DNA of 64,000 bases from Thiovibrio sp964588325 (lineage in GTDB: Bacteria; Desulfobacterota; Desulfobulbia; Desulfobulbales; Desulfurivibrionaceae): positions 1 through 64,000 of the forward strand of contig CAZPOR010000003.1 of assembly GCA_964588325.1 (NCBI GenBank). The letters are read 5' to 3'. A program made the translations under genes and the position numbers. Below are positions 7,798-16,012 of the stretch, piece by piece. Within the stretch, counting starts at the first letter, position 1, and every line of letters begins with the position of its first letter. Under the pieces are notes generated by a model. It worked only from the letters and a program-made list of their open reading frames with translations. It was not told the DNA's origin and did not search any database.

Positions 7798-8334
7798 TCA
7801 CCACCCCCGCGAGTAATCGGCAAAGCAGTCCAGGCAGACCTTCTTGCCGTTTTGGAGGCGAGCGGTGTGCTCGGCGCAGCTCTCGCCACACTGCTCACAG
7901 ACAACGCTGGCAAAAAGGCGCGCTCGCACCGGCGGGGCATGGACCGGTTCCTTGCAGTCGAAGAGCTCCGCAAGCTGGGCGCTGAGGATGAGTTGCTGCA
8001 TGGCCTCTCGGTCCACTCCCTCCCTGGCGAATGGTCTCTTGAAAACCAGTCGCACCCCGATTGTGTTGGCGCGGCAGAAGAAGCTGAAAGCCATTTTGCC
8101 AGTGTTTCTATGGATAAGGTTCCCCTTGCCGACGCTGCAGCCGGTCAGTACCTGGACTGCGTCCACCCCGCAGGCGTCGTTTTCGGCGATGCAGACCACT
8201 TCCTCATCTCTGGCAAAGGTGATCCCGAGCTTTTCCTTGGCAGCCTCGCAGGCTCTGACCCCGATGGCCAGACCAGGACAGGCATGGCCGTGAAATTCCA
8301 CACAACGTTCCCAAGCGGTTAATGGTTCGGACAT
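7798..8334 (-). CDS. FmdE-family protein with C-terminal zinc ribbon
   Basis: The product is 178 residues. The FmdE signature WERCVEFHGHACPGLAIGVRACEAA is at residues 9-33, followed by the conserved AENDACGVDAVQVLTGCSVGKGNL. The C-terminus carries a Cys4-type ribbon: CEQCGESC...CLDC. FmdE was named from methanogen formylmethanofuran dehydrogenase operons, but most bacterial homologues are of unknown function and often sit beside metal uptake genes, as here. The cysteines and His suggest metal binding. It lies upstream of, and is coupled to, the methyltransferase gene. Confidence 0.85.
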   Translation of the reverse strand: MSEPLTAWERCVEFHGHACPGLAIGVRACEAAKEKLGITFARDEEVVCIAENDACGVDAVQVLTGCSVGKGNLIHRNTGKMAFSFFCRANTIGVRLVFKRPFAREGVDREAMQQLILSAQLAELFDCKEPVHAPPVRARLFASVVCEQCGESCAEHTARLQNGKKVCLDCFADYSRGW

Positions 8335-8392
8335 ATATTTTCTCCTTTGGTCTCATAGGTTGTTTCCGGGGGTGCTCCGCACGGCCATTCTT

Positions 8393-8983
8393 TCATGCGG
8401 CCAGCCACTCCGGTTCGAGGCCGGCACAGGACGGACAGCGGATGTGGTTCTCCACCTCGACAAGCCTATCTATATCTTGCGCCAGACATTCTGGACATCG
8501 GACTGGACGCTTTGCCGCATCCAACTGAACAACCCGGCAACGGATCTCGCTGAATTGGCAGAAACTGGCCGGGTCAGCGGTGACGATGGTGGAGATCAGT
8601 TCATTGATCCCATCTTGATACATGAGGACAATCTCCGGGTCGCCGTCGTCCAGTTTGCCCTCAAGCCCCTTGAGAGCTGGGGACAGGGTGGTTAGCCGTT
8701 TGAGAAAAACCATCTTGAGCGCGGTGCCGGTGAGGTGATGCAAAAACAGTATGTCCCAAGACCTGGGTCCGGCAGGTCTGGTCACGCTTCCCTGTTCCGG
8801 ACAACGGGCCAGCCTCCGCAGGGCAGTCAGAATGTCCTCATGGCCACAGGCGGCGATGCGCACCTGATCGAGCCCGTCGAACCAGTCATGGGCGTAACGG
8901 CCCAGACGCCAGCCCAAGGCAAGCTCCGGGCTCAAATGGATATTTTTCCGGGCCAGCATGGCAAGTTCAAGGGGGACGAGCAT
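8393..8983 (-). CDS. Uncharacterised protein with C-terminal zinc ribbon
   Basis: The product is 196 residues from ATG 8983, with AAGGAG about eight bases upstream; the open frame runs on to 9331 into the receptor gene but without a ribosome site. The N-terminal two-thirds is alpha-helical (LVPLELAMLARKNIHLSPELALGWRLG...) and unrecognised. The C-terminus has paired cysteines VRCPECLAQDID...HIRCPSCAGLEP, a zinc-ribbon pattern. It lies between the TonB receptor and FmdE genes, so a part in the same metal/cofactor pathway is likely; the exact role is unknown. Confidence 0.7.
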   Translation of the reverse strand: MLVPLELAMLARKNIHLSPELALGWRLGRYAHDWFDGLDQVRIAACGHEDILTALRRLARCPEQGSVTRPAGPRSWDILFLHHLTGTALKMVFLKRLTTLSPALKGLEGKLDDGDPEIVLMYQDGINELISTIVTADPASFCQFSEIRCRVVQLDAAKRPVRCPECLAQDIDRLVEVENHIRCPSCAGLEPEWLAA

Positions 8984-9009
8984 GGTTTTCTCCTTCCGGG
9001 CAAGACGAT

Positions 9010-11247
9010 TTAATATTGCAGGGAAACGCTCAGCATGGCGGCAAAGGGCGCGCCGGGATAATAGGTGGCCACCCCGTCCCTGGTGTCGTCGGAGGCGTTG
9101 ATCACCGAGACGTACTTCTTGTCGAAGACATTGGCGAGATCGAGGGAGACTTTCATCGACTCCGCCGCGAGCACCTTCGGCATGGTGTAGCTCATCCGCA
9201 AGTCCGCCACCGCCGAGGACCCCACCTTGCCAGCGTGTTCGACATCGGCATAACGGGTTCCCAGGTAGCGCAGCATGGGCACGATCTCGAAGTTGCCGGG
9301 ATGGTAGATCAGTCCGGCCTTCACCAGCCACTCCGGGGTGTCCACCACCTGGTTGCCGTCGGCGGCCAGGCGGCTTCCCGCATAGGTCAGATCGCCGTCA
9401 TAGGTGAGCTTCGTCCAGGTCGGATTAACAAAGACCGTGATCTCCTTGTCGAGATAGGCGTTCATTTCAAGATCCAGGCCGTAGCCGGTGGCGCGGCCGA
9501 TGTTCTGCTGGTAGTTCAGGTTGACCCTGGGATCGTAAATGGTGGTGAGCAGGTTCCGGTGCTTGCCGTAAAAGAGGGTGGGCGCCACCTCGAACCAGCC
9601 GCCGCTGTACCGCATCCCCAGATCGACGGTGTCGGAGCGCTCCATGGCGTAGCCGTCGAAGAGCTGCTGGAGGTTGATCCCCTGAGCCTGGAAGGCGGCG
9701 CGGTTGCTGTTGTACAACGAAACCAGCGGGAGGTAGGAGTAAGGGCGGATGAAGTTCCTGCCGTAGCTGGCGTTGGCTTGGAACGAGTCGCTGAAATGGT
9801 ATGCCCCGCCGATGGAGGGCAGCCACATGTCGTAATCGGTCTCCTGGCGGTCCAGATCAGCCGTCCGCACCAGGGCGTAGCCAGGGGCCGGCCCGGTGGT
9901 GTAGCCATCGCTGGCCGGGTCCTGGTAATGGAAGTACTTGAGTCCGGTCTGCCAGTCCCACGGCCCCTGATTGCCGGCAATCTTCACGTAGGGGCTGTTG
10001 ATGTATCCGGTGCCGCTGGTGCCGAATACCCCGTAGCCCTGGTAAGCAAGGCCTGTGGGGCTGATGCCGTAGGTCTGGGTGAAGATGTTCATCTCGGAGT
10101 TTTCAAAATGGTACCCGGCGGTGGTCTTGATGCCGTCGTTTTCAAATATCGCCTCGCCGATCAGACCGAACCGCTCGATGTCGCGGGTACGCTTCTGCAC
10201 CTTGCCGCCGCTGGAAGTGGTTCCTTGCAGAATCTCGGTGTCCTCCTTGGCATAGTAAGGTTTGAGGGAGAGGGTCAATTCCCTGCTCGGCTTGACGGTC
10301 AGCACGGAGAATAGATCGTCGTTCTGGTAGGCGCCCCGGTTGTAGTCGTAGTAATAGATGTCCTGGGCCGCTGCTCCGGTGGGGGCGGCATTGTAGTCCT
10401 TGTCGTAGTTCTCTTTCAGATTGCCGATGTCGGTGGCGGTGAGCGGTCGGTAGAGGTGCTGATCCAGATCATTGTGGTTGACCCAGAGTTTGACCTCGAA
10501 CCGTTCGCTCACGGGCTGTACCACGGCCAGATTGGCGTTCTTCCTCGGCCCGAGCGAGCCGGGGCCGCGCCACTTATCCGCGTCGGTGTAGGAAGCCGAG
10601 GCGGAGGCGCGGGTCTCCGTCGGAGAGAGCGAGCCGGTATCAAGGCGGAAAAAGGTGCGGGAGTACTCGTTTGACCCGAATGACTGGCCGAAGCGCAGGC
10701 CCGGCGTTTCGTGGGGCCAGTCGGGCAGCAGCGAGAGCGCGCCGCCGCGCGCCCCGACCCCGGTGCCGATGTCGCCCGGCACCGCGCCTTTATAGACGGT
10801 GATGCCGCGCATGTTCTCCATGTCGTAGAGGTAGTCGCGGGGGCCGATGGGGTTGCCGCCGTAGTTGGGCACCCCTTCCACGGTCAGGGCGCCCAAGGAG
10901 CTCCGTACCCCCCGGATGCGGACGTTGTTCATCTCCGCGCCCAGGCCGTTGCTGTCCGGGCTTTCCACATTGAGGCCGGGCAGGATGTCCAGTGCCCCAT
11001 ACACACTGGTGGTCGCCTTGGCGCCTTGAAGTTCGATGCCCTTGGCCGTGACCTCGCTGCCGGTATAGACCGACTCGCTGGCCTGCCTGGTTGGCGCGAT
11101 GATCTTTTCCGCAGAGACCGGGATCTCCGGCAATACCTCGTCCATTTTCTCGGCAGGTGTTGCCGATTCAGATGCTATGACCATGGAGGCGAACAGTATC
11201 TGATTGCCGATGAGTGTGGCTACCATGGCCTTTTTGAGATGGTGCAT
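9010..11247 (-). CDS. TonB-dependent outer-membrane receptor
   Basis: The product is 745 residues. ATG 11247 has AGGAGA close upstream and gives a signal peptide (MHHLKKAMVATLIGNQILFASMVIASES). A plug domain follows (GALDILPGLNV...MNNVRIRGVRSSLGALTVEGVPNYGG...GARGGALSLLP), then a long aromatic-rich beta-barrel ending in a C-terminal beta-strand with terminal aromatic residues (AAMLSVSLQY). It transports a scarce ligand across the outer membrane with TonB energy. The ABC importer and FmdE genes downstream point to a metal chelate or cofactor. Confidence 0.93.
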   Translation of the reverse strand: MHHLKKAMVATLIGNQILFASMVIASESATPAEKMDEVLPEIPVSAEKIIAPTRQASESVYTGSEVTAKGIELQGAKATTSVYGALDILPGLNVESPDSNGLGAEMNNVRIRGVRSSLGALTVEGVPNYGGNPIGPRDYLYDMENMRGITVYKGAVPGDIGTGVGARGGALSLLPDWPHETPGLRFGQSFGSNEYSRTFFRLDTGSLSPTETRASASASYTDADKWRGPGSLGPRKNANLAVVQPVSERFEVKLWVNHNDLDQHLYRPLTATDIGNLKENYDKDYNAAPTGAAAQDIYYYDYNRGAYQNDDLFSVLTVKPSRELTLSLKPYYAKEDTEILQGTTSSGGKVQKRTRDIERFGLIGEAIFENDGIKTTAGYHFENSEMNIFTQTYGISPTGLAYQGYGVFGTSGTGYINSPYVKIAGNQGPWDWQTGLKYFHYQDPASDGYTTGPAPGYALVRTADLDRQETDYDMWLPSIGGAYHFSDSFQANASYGRNFIRPYSYLPLVSLYNSNRAAFQAQGINLQQLFDGYAMERSDTVDLGMRYSGGWFEVAPTLFYGKHRNLLTTIYDPRVNLNYQQNIGRATGYGLDLEMNAYLDKEITVFVNPTWTKLTYDGDLTYAGSRLAADGNQVVDTPEWLVKAGLIYHPGNFEIVPMLRYLGTRYADVEHAGKVGSSAVADLRMSYTMPKVLAAESMKVSLDLANVFDKKYVSVINASDDTRDGVATYYPGAPFAAMLSVSLQY

Positions 11248-11256
11248 GTCTTCTCC

Positions 11257-11275
11257 TATACTCTGTGTGGGTATA
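11257..11275. promoter_or_regulatory. Palindrome in receptor leader (candidate operator)
   Basis: TATAC, nine bases, GTATA forms an inverted repeat 10 to 28 bases upstream of the receptor ATG, overlapping the region just before the ribosome-binding site. A repressor site is possible. No regulator is encoded nearby to pair with it. Confidence 0.35.
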
Positions 11276-11363
11276 AATAATGAAAACTGCCTCAATTTTT
11301 TTCTCGAATTGGTTCGTGTTAAGTTGTTGCCGTTGTTGAGTGAAACGATGCGGTCATTTTTGC

Positions 11364-11810
11364 TCAGTGCAGAGTGAAAACAAGCTCCACGATCAAGCCG
11401 GGCGGTTCCGAAAAAACCTCGGGAGGCAAGGAGGGAAACGGTCCTGCTCCACGCACCGCGGACAATGCCGCTTCATTCAGAGCGCGATGCTGGCAGGGCG
11501 TAACAAGCTCAATTGCCTCCAGGTGGCCGTTGTCCTGAATGACGAATCGCACCTGTATTCGCCCTTCCTGACCATGTTTACGGGCAAACAGGGGATAGCG
11601 TTTGTTCCCTTCGACCCGTGACCGCACCATCTGGAGATACTGTTTCCGGCTGTCGGCAAGCTGCTGATCCTCCCGGGCATAGAGGGTGAGGTAGTATGTT
11701 TCCTGGGCATATGCCGTTAGAGAAAAAACCATCAGCAATGCTCCGAGCCAGACCGGCAGGGCAAGTCTCCGCAGCATGTCGCTTGTTATAAAATTGCATT
11801 TTGTATTCAC
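11364..11810 (-). CDS. Small TonB C-terminal-domain protein with signal peptide
   Basis: The product is 148 residues from GTG 11810; ATG 11777 (MLRRLALPVW) is an alternative and neither has a clear ribosome site. A hydrophobic N-terminal segment ending TAYAQ is followed by a helical stretch (EDQQLADSRKQYLQMVRSRVE) and a TonB_C-like domain: RYPLFARKHGQEGRIQVRFVIQ...NEAALSAVRGAGPFP. The long Pro-rich spacer of classical TonB is missing. It may be the energy transducer or accessory for the receptor gene 116 bases downstream, in the same orientation. Confidence 0.7.
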   Translation of the reverse strand: MNTKCNFITSDMLRRLALPVWLGALLMVFSLTAYAQETYYLTLYAREDQQLADSRKQYLQMVRSRVEGNKRYPLFARKHGQEGRIQVRFVIQDNGHLEAIELVTPCQHRALNEAALSAVRGAGPFPSLPPEVFSEPPGLIVELVFTLH

Positions 11811-11823
11811 TTAGTGTCACTAA
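11811..11823. promoter_or_regulatory. TTAGTG-T-CACTAA palindrome (candidate operator)
   Basis: This perfect 6-1-6 palindrome lies immediately upstream of the GTG start of the TonB-like gene. Placement at the head of the uptake locus fits a repressor site for a metal- or cofactor-responsive regulator. No known consensus was matched. Confidence 0.4.
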
Positions 11824-12025
11824 ATTTATATTGGTGCTACTGAACTGGTTGAATACCATTCTCGCCTCCTTTCTGTCAAGAGGGGAAAGATGCAAAAAAA
11901 ATGGTATCGAAAGAGGGAGGATGCGTGGACGATTCCGACAATAGCCTGGATTTTTCACCCCCATTCCGGTTAAGCTGGAGTAAGGCTGGCCGTAGGGGCC
12001 GCTATCCTTGCAAGACGGAGGGGCA

Positions 12026-12808
12026 ATGCAGAGTGGGAACTGGGAAGAGGCGTATTTGGCGCAGAGTCAGGATGCCGCGGTGGGAAGGATGTTTCGCGGG
12101 ATCATCCATAACCTCGGCGGGATCATCCAGGTTTTTTCCCTGCACACGGATCTTTCCGGCATGATGCTGGACAAGGCCATGGCGGTGCTGGAGCAGATGC
12201 GTCAGGCCGGCCCATCGCCGGAGGTGGATGCCCTGCATGATCTTCTTTCCCGGCGGGCGGATTCGCTTTCCCAGATGCAGGAAAAAGTGCGGCAGAGCCA
12301 GCAGATTTTACAGCGGACCTTGATTCTGCCGGAATTCCGGCAGTTGCCCGGCACCGTTCCCTATACGATCAATTCCGTGATCGAGACCGAGGTGGAGTTT
12401 ATGACCGCCGATGCGACCTTCAAGCACAAGGTGCAAAAAAACATGATCCTGGCCGAGGCCCCCGCCCTGACGCGTTTTCAACTGGAACTGCACCAGATCA
12501 TGCATATTCTGCTGGCCAACGGACTGGAAGCCGTGCAGGGAATGGAAAAGGCGGAGATCACGGTCGAATCGGCCAGAGAAGGCGAGGGCGTCGTCGTGCG
12601 GGTGCGGGACAACGGCCCCGGCCTGAGCCCCGAGGCGGCGGCGCATCTCTACGAGCCGTTTCATTCCAGCAAAGAAGGGCATCTCGGCCTCGGGCTGTAT
12701 CTGGCCAACAAGATCATTACCCGCTGCGGTGGTGAGATTTCCTGTGAGTCCAGCCCCGGCAGCACCAGCTTCCGGCTGTTTATTCCCCCGGAGGCCATGC
12801 AGGCATGA
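12026..12808 (+). CDS. Soluble sensor histidine kinase
   Basis: The product is 260 residues from ATG 12026, preceded by GGAGGGGCA. There are no membrane helices. A His-box-like segment FRGIIHNLGGIIQVFSLHTD (His near residue 29) is followed by a coiled helical region (DLLSRRADSLSQMQEKVRQSQQIL) and an HATPase_c domain with N box HQIMHILLANGLEAVQ, G1 VRDNGPGLSP and G2 HLGLGLYLANKI. It phosphorylates an unidentified partner; no response regulator is adjacent. The final ATGA overlaps the rsmI start. Confidence 0.85.
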   Translation: MQSGNWEEAYLAQSQDAAVGRMFRGIIHNLGGIIQVFSLHTDLSGMMLDKAMAVLEQMRQAGPSPEVDALHDLLSRRADSLSQMQEKVRQSQQILQRTLILPEFRQLPGTVPYTINSVIETEVEFMTADATFKHKVQKNMILAEAPALTRFQLELHQIMHILLANGLEAVQGMEKAEITVESAREGEGVVVRVRDNGPGLSPEAAAHLYEPFHSSKEGHLGLGLYLANKIITRCGGEISCESSPGSTSFRLFIPPEAMQA

Positions 12809-13677
12809 AACAGCCCAGCGGAAAAAACACCAGCAGCGGCGAGCCCGGTACCCTGTTTGTGGTGGCCACCCCCATCGGCAATCTGGAGGATATTACCCTG
12901 AGGGCCCTGCGCATCCTGCGAGAGGTGGACCTGATCGCCGCCGAGGATACCCGGCACACCAGAAAGCTCCTCACCCATTTCGATATCCACACCCCGCTGA
13001 TCAGCTACTACAAGGAAAAGGAGGCGAGCCGCGCCCAGGAAATTGCGGCCCGGCTGCTTTCCGGCCATCAGGTGGCCCTGGTTTCCGATGCCGGAACGCC
13101 GGGTATCTCCGATCCTGGCGGGATTCTGGTGCACAGCGCCCAGGCCCATGGCATTTCCGTGGTGCCGGTCCCCGGGGTTTCCGCCCTGGCCACCCTGCTC
13201 AGCGTTGCCGGGTTGACCGAGCCTGCCCATCTTTTTTTGGGGTTTCTCCCGGCCAAGGGGACGGAGCGGCGCAAACTCCTGCGGGGTCTCAAAAACGATG
13301 TCCATCCCCTGGTCTTTTATGAGTCGCCCCGGCGGATCATCGCCAGCCTTGGCGATTGCCTGGCAGAGCTCGGCGACAGGCGGGCGGTGATCGGCAGGGA
13401 ACTGACCAAGGTGCACGAGGAGATTCGCTCCGGCGAGTTAGGGCAGCTCTTGGCCGGGCTCAAGGCCAAGGAGGCCATCAAGGGGGAATTCGTGGCGCTC
13501 ATCGAAGGGGTGCGCACCTCCGCCCCTGCCCAGCCGGATAATCTGGAGGATTTGCTGCGCTGGTATCGAGATCAGCGCGAGGTCAGTCTGAAAGACGCGG
13601 TGGCGAGCATTGCCAAGGATTTGGACCTCTCCCGTTCCGAGGTGTATCAAAAAGCCTTGGCGGTGTGGAAGGAGTAG
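12805..13677 (+). CDS. rsmI: 16S rRNA (cytidine-1402 2'-O)-methyltransferase RsmI
   Basis: The product is 290 residues, within the family's usual length. Tetrapyrrole-methylase fold motifs are intact: TLFVVATPIGNLEDITLRAL near residue 16, AAEDTRHTRKLL, the SAM-binding VSDAGTPGISDPG and VPVPGVSALATLLSVAG, and LFLGFLPAKGTERR. RsmI methylates the ribose of C1402 in the decoding centre using SAM. It overlaps the upstream kinase by four bases (ATGA), so the two are coupled. Confidence 0.96.
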   Translation: MKQPSGKNTSSGEPGTLFVVATPIGNLEDITLRALRILREVDLIAAEDTRHTRKLLTHFDIHTPLISYYKEKEASRAQEIAARLLSGHQVALVSDAGTPGISDPGGILVHSAQAHGISVVPVPGVSALATLLSVAGLTEPAHLFLGFLPAKGTERRKLLRGLKNDVHPLVFYESPRRIIASLGDCLAELGDRRAVIGRELTKVHEEIRSGELGQLLAGLKAKEAIKGEFVALIEGVRTSAPAQPDNLEDLLRWYRDQREVSLKDAVASIAKDLDLSRSEVYQKALAVWKE

Positions 13678-13761
13678 GGCGGTTCCGGCGAAATGGTGGG
13701 ATGGCCGGGTGTGGCCCGTATTTCTTTGCTGCTCTGCTTGGAGATGGGGCATCCGGGGAAG

Positions 13762-13804
13762 ATATTGCTCCGGTGACTTTTATGGTGCATCACCGGAGCA
13801 ATAT
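13762..13804. terminator. 15-bp perfect hairpin between convergent genes
   Basis: ATATTGCTCCGGTGA at 13762-13776 is exactly complementary in inverted order to 13790-13804, with a 13-base loop. It lies between the convergent rsmI and GGGtGRT genes. There is no T-tract on either side, so if it is a terminator it is non-canonical; otherwise it is a palindromic repeat unit. Confidence 0.5.
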
Positions 13805-13844
13805 AACGGCGCGAGGCGAGGATGCGCCCGCTTCCGGCCCCAAT

Positions 13845-14843
13845 CTACCTGAGGGCCTCTTCAAGAGCTACCGCGACCGCAACCGAGGCCCCGACCATGG
13901 GGTTGTTGCCCATGCCGAGAAATCCCATCATTTCCACATGGGCCGGCACGGAGGATGAGCCGGCGAACTGGGCGTCGGAGTGCATCCGGCCCATGGTGTC
14001 GGTCATGCCGTAGGAAGCGGGGCCAGCGCCCATGTTGTCCGGATGCAGGGTGCGGCCGGTGCCGCCACCCGAGGCCACGGAGAAGTATTTCTTGCCGCGT
14101 TCCAGGCACTCCTTTTTGTAGGTGCCAGCCACCGGGTGCTGGAACCGGGTGGGATTGGTGGAGTTGCCGGTGATGGAAACGTCCACCCCCTCATGGTGGT
14201 TGATCGCCACCCCTTCTCGCACGTCGTCCGCGCCAAAGCAGCGCACCTTGGCCTTTTCTCCCTTGGAATACGCCACTTCCCGCACGATTTCCAAGGCGCT
14301 CGCGCCATAGTCGAACCGGGTTTGCACATAGGTGAAGCCATTGATGCGGGAGATGATCTGGGCCGCGTCCTTGCCAAGCCCGTTGAGGATCACCTTGAGC
14401 GGCTCCTTTCTCGCTTTGTTGGCCGAGCGGGCCAGACCGATGGCCCCTTCGGCGGCGGCAAAGGATTCATGGCCAGCCAGGAAGGCGAAACACTTCGTCC
14501 CTTCCGAAAGCAGCATGGAGGCGAGATTGCCGTGCCCAAGGCCGACCTGGCGATCTTCCGCCACGGAGCCGGGGATGCAGAAGGCCTGCAAACCTTCGCC
14601 CAGGGTGCGGGCAATATCCACCGCCTTGCTCTCCCCTTTCTTCAGGGCGATAGCCGCGCCGAGGATGTACGCCCAGCAGGCATTCTCGAAACAGATCGGC
14701 TGGATGGACTTAACGATGCCATACACGTCCACCCCTGCCTTCTCGCACAGGGCGCGGGCCTCTTCCAGGGAGGCCAGGCCGTGTTGGGCCAGCACGGGGG
14801 TGATTTTTGCTATTCTGCGTTCGTAGCTTTCAAACAGAGCCAT
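13845..14843 (-). CDS. GGGtGRT family protein
   Basis: The product is 332 residues with the family's namesake motif VASGGGTGRTLHPDNMGAG near residue 265. Other conserved-looking stretches are LGHGNLASMLLSEGTKCFAFLAGHESFAAAEGAIG and NPMVGASVAVAVALEEAL. The biochemical role is unknown. Family knowledge: these genes typically sit next to a NifU-like scaffold, as here (97 bases upstream, same strand), hinting at Fe-S or redox-related assembly. It is the last gene of the string that begins at the fluoride riboswitch. Confidence 0.88.
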   Translation of the reverse strand: MALFESYERRIAKITPVLAQHGLASLEEARALCEKAGVDVYGIVKSIQPICFENACWAYILGAAIALKKGESKAVDIARTLGEGLQAFCIPGSVAEDRQVGLGHGNLASMLLSEGTKCFAFLAGHESFAAAEGAIGLARSANKARKEPLKVILNGLGKDAAQIISRINGFTYVQTRFDYGASALEIVREVAYSKGEKAKVRCFGADDVREGVAINHHEGVDVSITGNSTNPTRFQHPVAGTYKKECLERGKKYFSVASGGGTGRTLHPDNMGAGPASYGMTDTMGRMHSDAQFAGSSSVPAHVEMMGFLGMGNNPMVGASVAVAVALEEALR

Positions 14844-14940
14844 ATCCTGATTCCTCCGGCTTATATTGCCAGTCTATAAATATTGTGCCCTACCCAGAAA
14901 TTATAAGCGGTTGCAGGGTGCCCTGTGATCGCTTGCCGGG

Positions 14941-15633
14941 TTATTCGTGACGTGGATTGATGGTGCGGGCGGCTTCGCCAAAGCGGCCGTAGCTGGCCGT
15001 TGCCTTGGTCAGGGCCTCGTTTGCGTCCATGCCCTTGTGGATCATCTCCATCATCTTGCCCAGATGGACAAACTCGTAGCCGATGACCTCGTCGTTGCCG
15101 TCCAGGGCCAGGCGGGTCACATACCCTTCGGCCATCTCCAGATAGCGCACCCCCTTGGCGTGAGTGCCGTACATGGTCCCGACCTGGCTGCGCATGCCCT
15201 TGCCCAAATCTTCCAGTCCGGCGCCGATGGGAAGTCCTCCCTCCGAAAAGGCGGTCTGGGACCGGCCATAGACGATTTGCAGGAACAGCTCCCGCATGGC
15301 GGTATTGATGGCATCGCACACCAGATCGGTGTTGAGCGCCTCCAGAATGGTCTTGCCCGGCAGGATTTCCGCGGCCATGGCTGCCGAATGGGTCATGCCC
15401 GAGCAGCCGATGGTCTCCACCAGCGCTTCTTCGATGATGCCATCCTTGACGTTGAGGGTCAGCTTGCAGGCCCCCTGCTGCGGGGCGCACCAGCCCACGC
15501 CGTGGGTCAGCCCGGCGATATCCTTGATCTCCTTGGCCCGCGTCCAGCGGCCTTCCTGCGGAATCGGTGCCGGGCCGTGATTCGCGCCTTTGGCCACGCA
15601 GGTCATTTTTTCAACTTCCGTTGCGTAAAGCAT
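14941..15633 (-). CDS. NifU-like iron-sulfur scaffold protein
   Basis: The product is 230 residues. The segment from residue ~45 (GVGWCAPQQGACKLTLNVKDGIIEEALVETIGCSGMTHSAAMAAEIL...) matches the NifU/IscU N-terminal fold, with cysteines positioned like cluster ligands (WCAP, GACK, GCSG). It begins with an extra lead-in (CVAKGANHGPAPI). It is the usual companion of GGGtGRT proteins and probably carries or assembles an Fe-S centre. Its ATG overlaps the DUF190 stop (TAATG), so the two are translationally coupled. Confidence 0.85.
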   Translation of the reverse strand: MLYATEVEKMTCVAKGANHGPAPIPQEGRWTRAKEIKDIAGLTHGVGWCAPQQGACKLTLNVKDGIIEEALVETIGCSGMTHSAAMAAEILPGKTILEALNTDLVCDAINTAMRELFLQIVYGRSQTAFSEGGLPIGAGLEDLGKGMRSQVGTMYGTHAKGVRYLEMAEGYVTRLALDGNDEVIGYEFVHLGKMMEMIHKGMDANEALTKATASYGRFGEAARTINPRHE

Positions 15634-15998
15634 TAACGGCCTCCCTGTTGATTATCTTCATGCTTATGGCTGTAGCGGATCACCGTGGCCTTCTCCAGGG
15701 TGATCATGCCGCCGCCGGTCATCATTTCATCGATGCGGGGCATGACGGCGTCTATTTTTTCTTGGCTCTCCACCACTTCAATGACAATAGGCAGATCGGA
15801 AGAAAGACGGAGCAGCTTGTCGGTGTGAAAAACGCTGTGGGCGCCGAATCCGGCAACCCCCCGCAGCACCGTGGCCCCGGCGAATCCTTCCTTTCTAAAA
15901 AAATCCACCAGGACTTCGTGAAACGGCCGGTGCCCAATCTTGTCGCTCTCGCCGAGGAATATCCGCATCAATACTTTTTCGCCGCTGAATCGTGTCAT
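15633..15998 (-). CDS. DUF190 (PII-like) protein
   Basis: The product is 121 residues. MRIFLGESDKIGHRPFHEVLVDFFRKEGFAGATVLRGVAGFG is the hallmark of DUF190/COG1993, a PII-like ferredoxin-fold trimer, followed by LPIVIEVVESQEKIDAVMP. Members are often encoded beside crcB fluoride-channel genes, as here (14 bases after crcB), and may sense or regulate it; the ligand is unknown. It is coupled to the NifU-like gene by a one-base stop/start overlap. Confidence 0.92.
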   Translation of the reverse strand: MTRFSGEKVLMRIFLGESDKIGHRPFHEVLVDFFRKEGFAGATVLRGVAGFGAHSVFHTDKLLRLSSDLPIVIEVVESQEKIDAVMPRIDEMMTGGGMITLEKATVIRYSHKHEDNQQGGR

Positions 15999-16012
15999 GA
16001 GTGGCTCCTTTT

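Noticed and set aside
8393..9331. 312-residue version of the zinc-ribbon protein starting at 9331
   Set aside because: The extra N-terminal part is Arg/Gly-rich, lies within the receptor gene and lacks a ribosome site; ATG 8983 has AAGGAG.
9010..11280. Plus-strand open frames antisense to the TonB receptor
   Set aside because: Several long frames exist, but the minus strand encodes a full receptor with signal peptide, plug and barrel; the antisense frames are shadows.
11364..11810. Classical full-length TonB
   Set aside because: The protein has a TonB_C-like domain but no Pro-rich spacer and is only 148 residues, so it is listed as a small TonB-domain protein rather than TonB itself.
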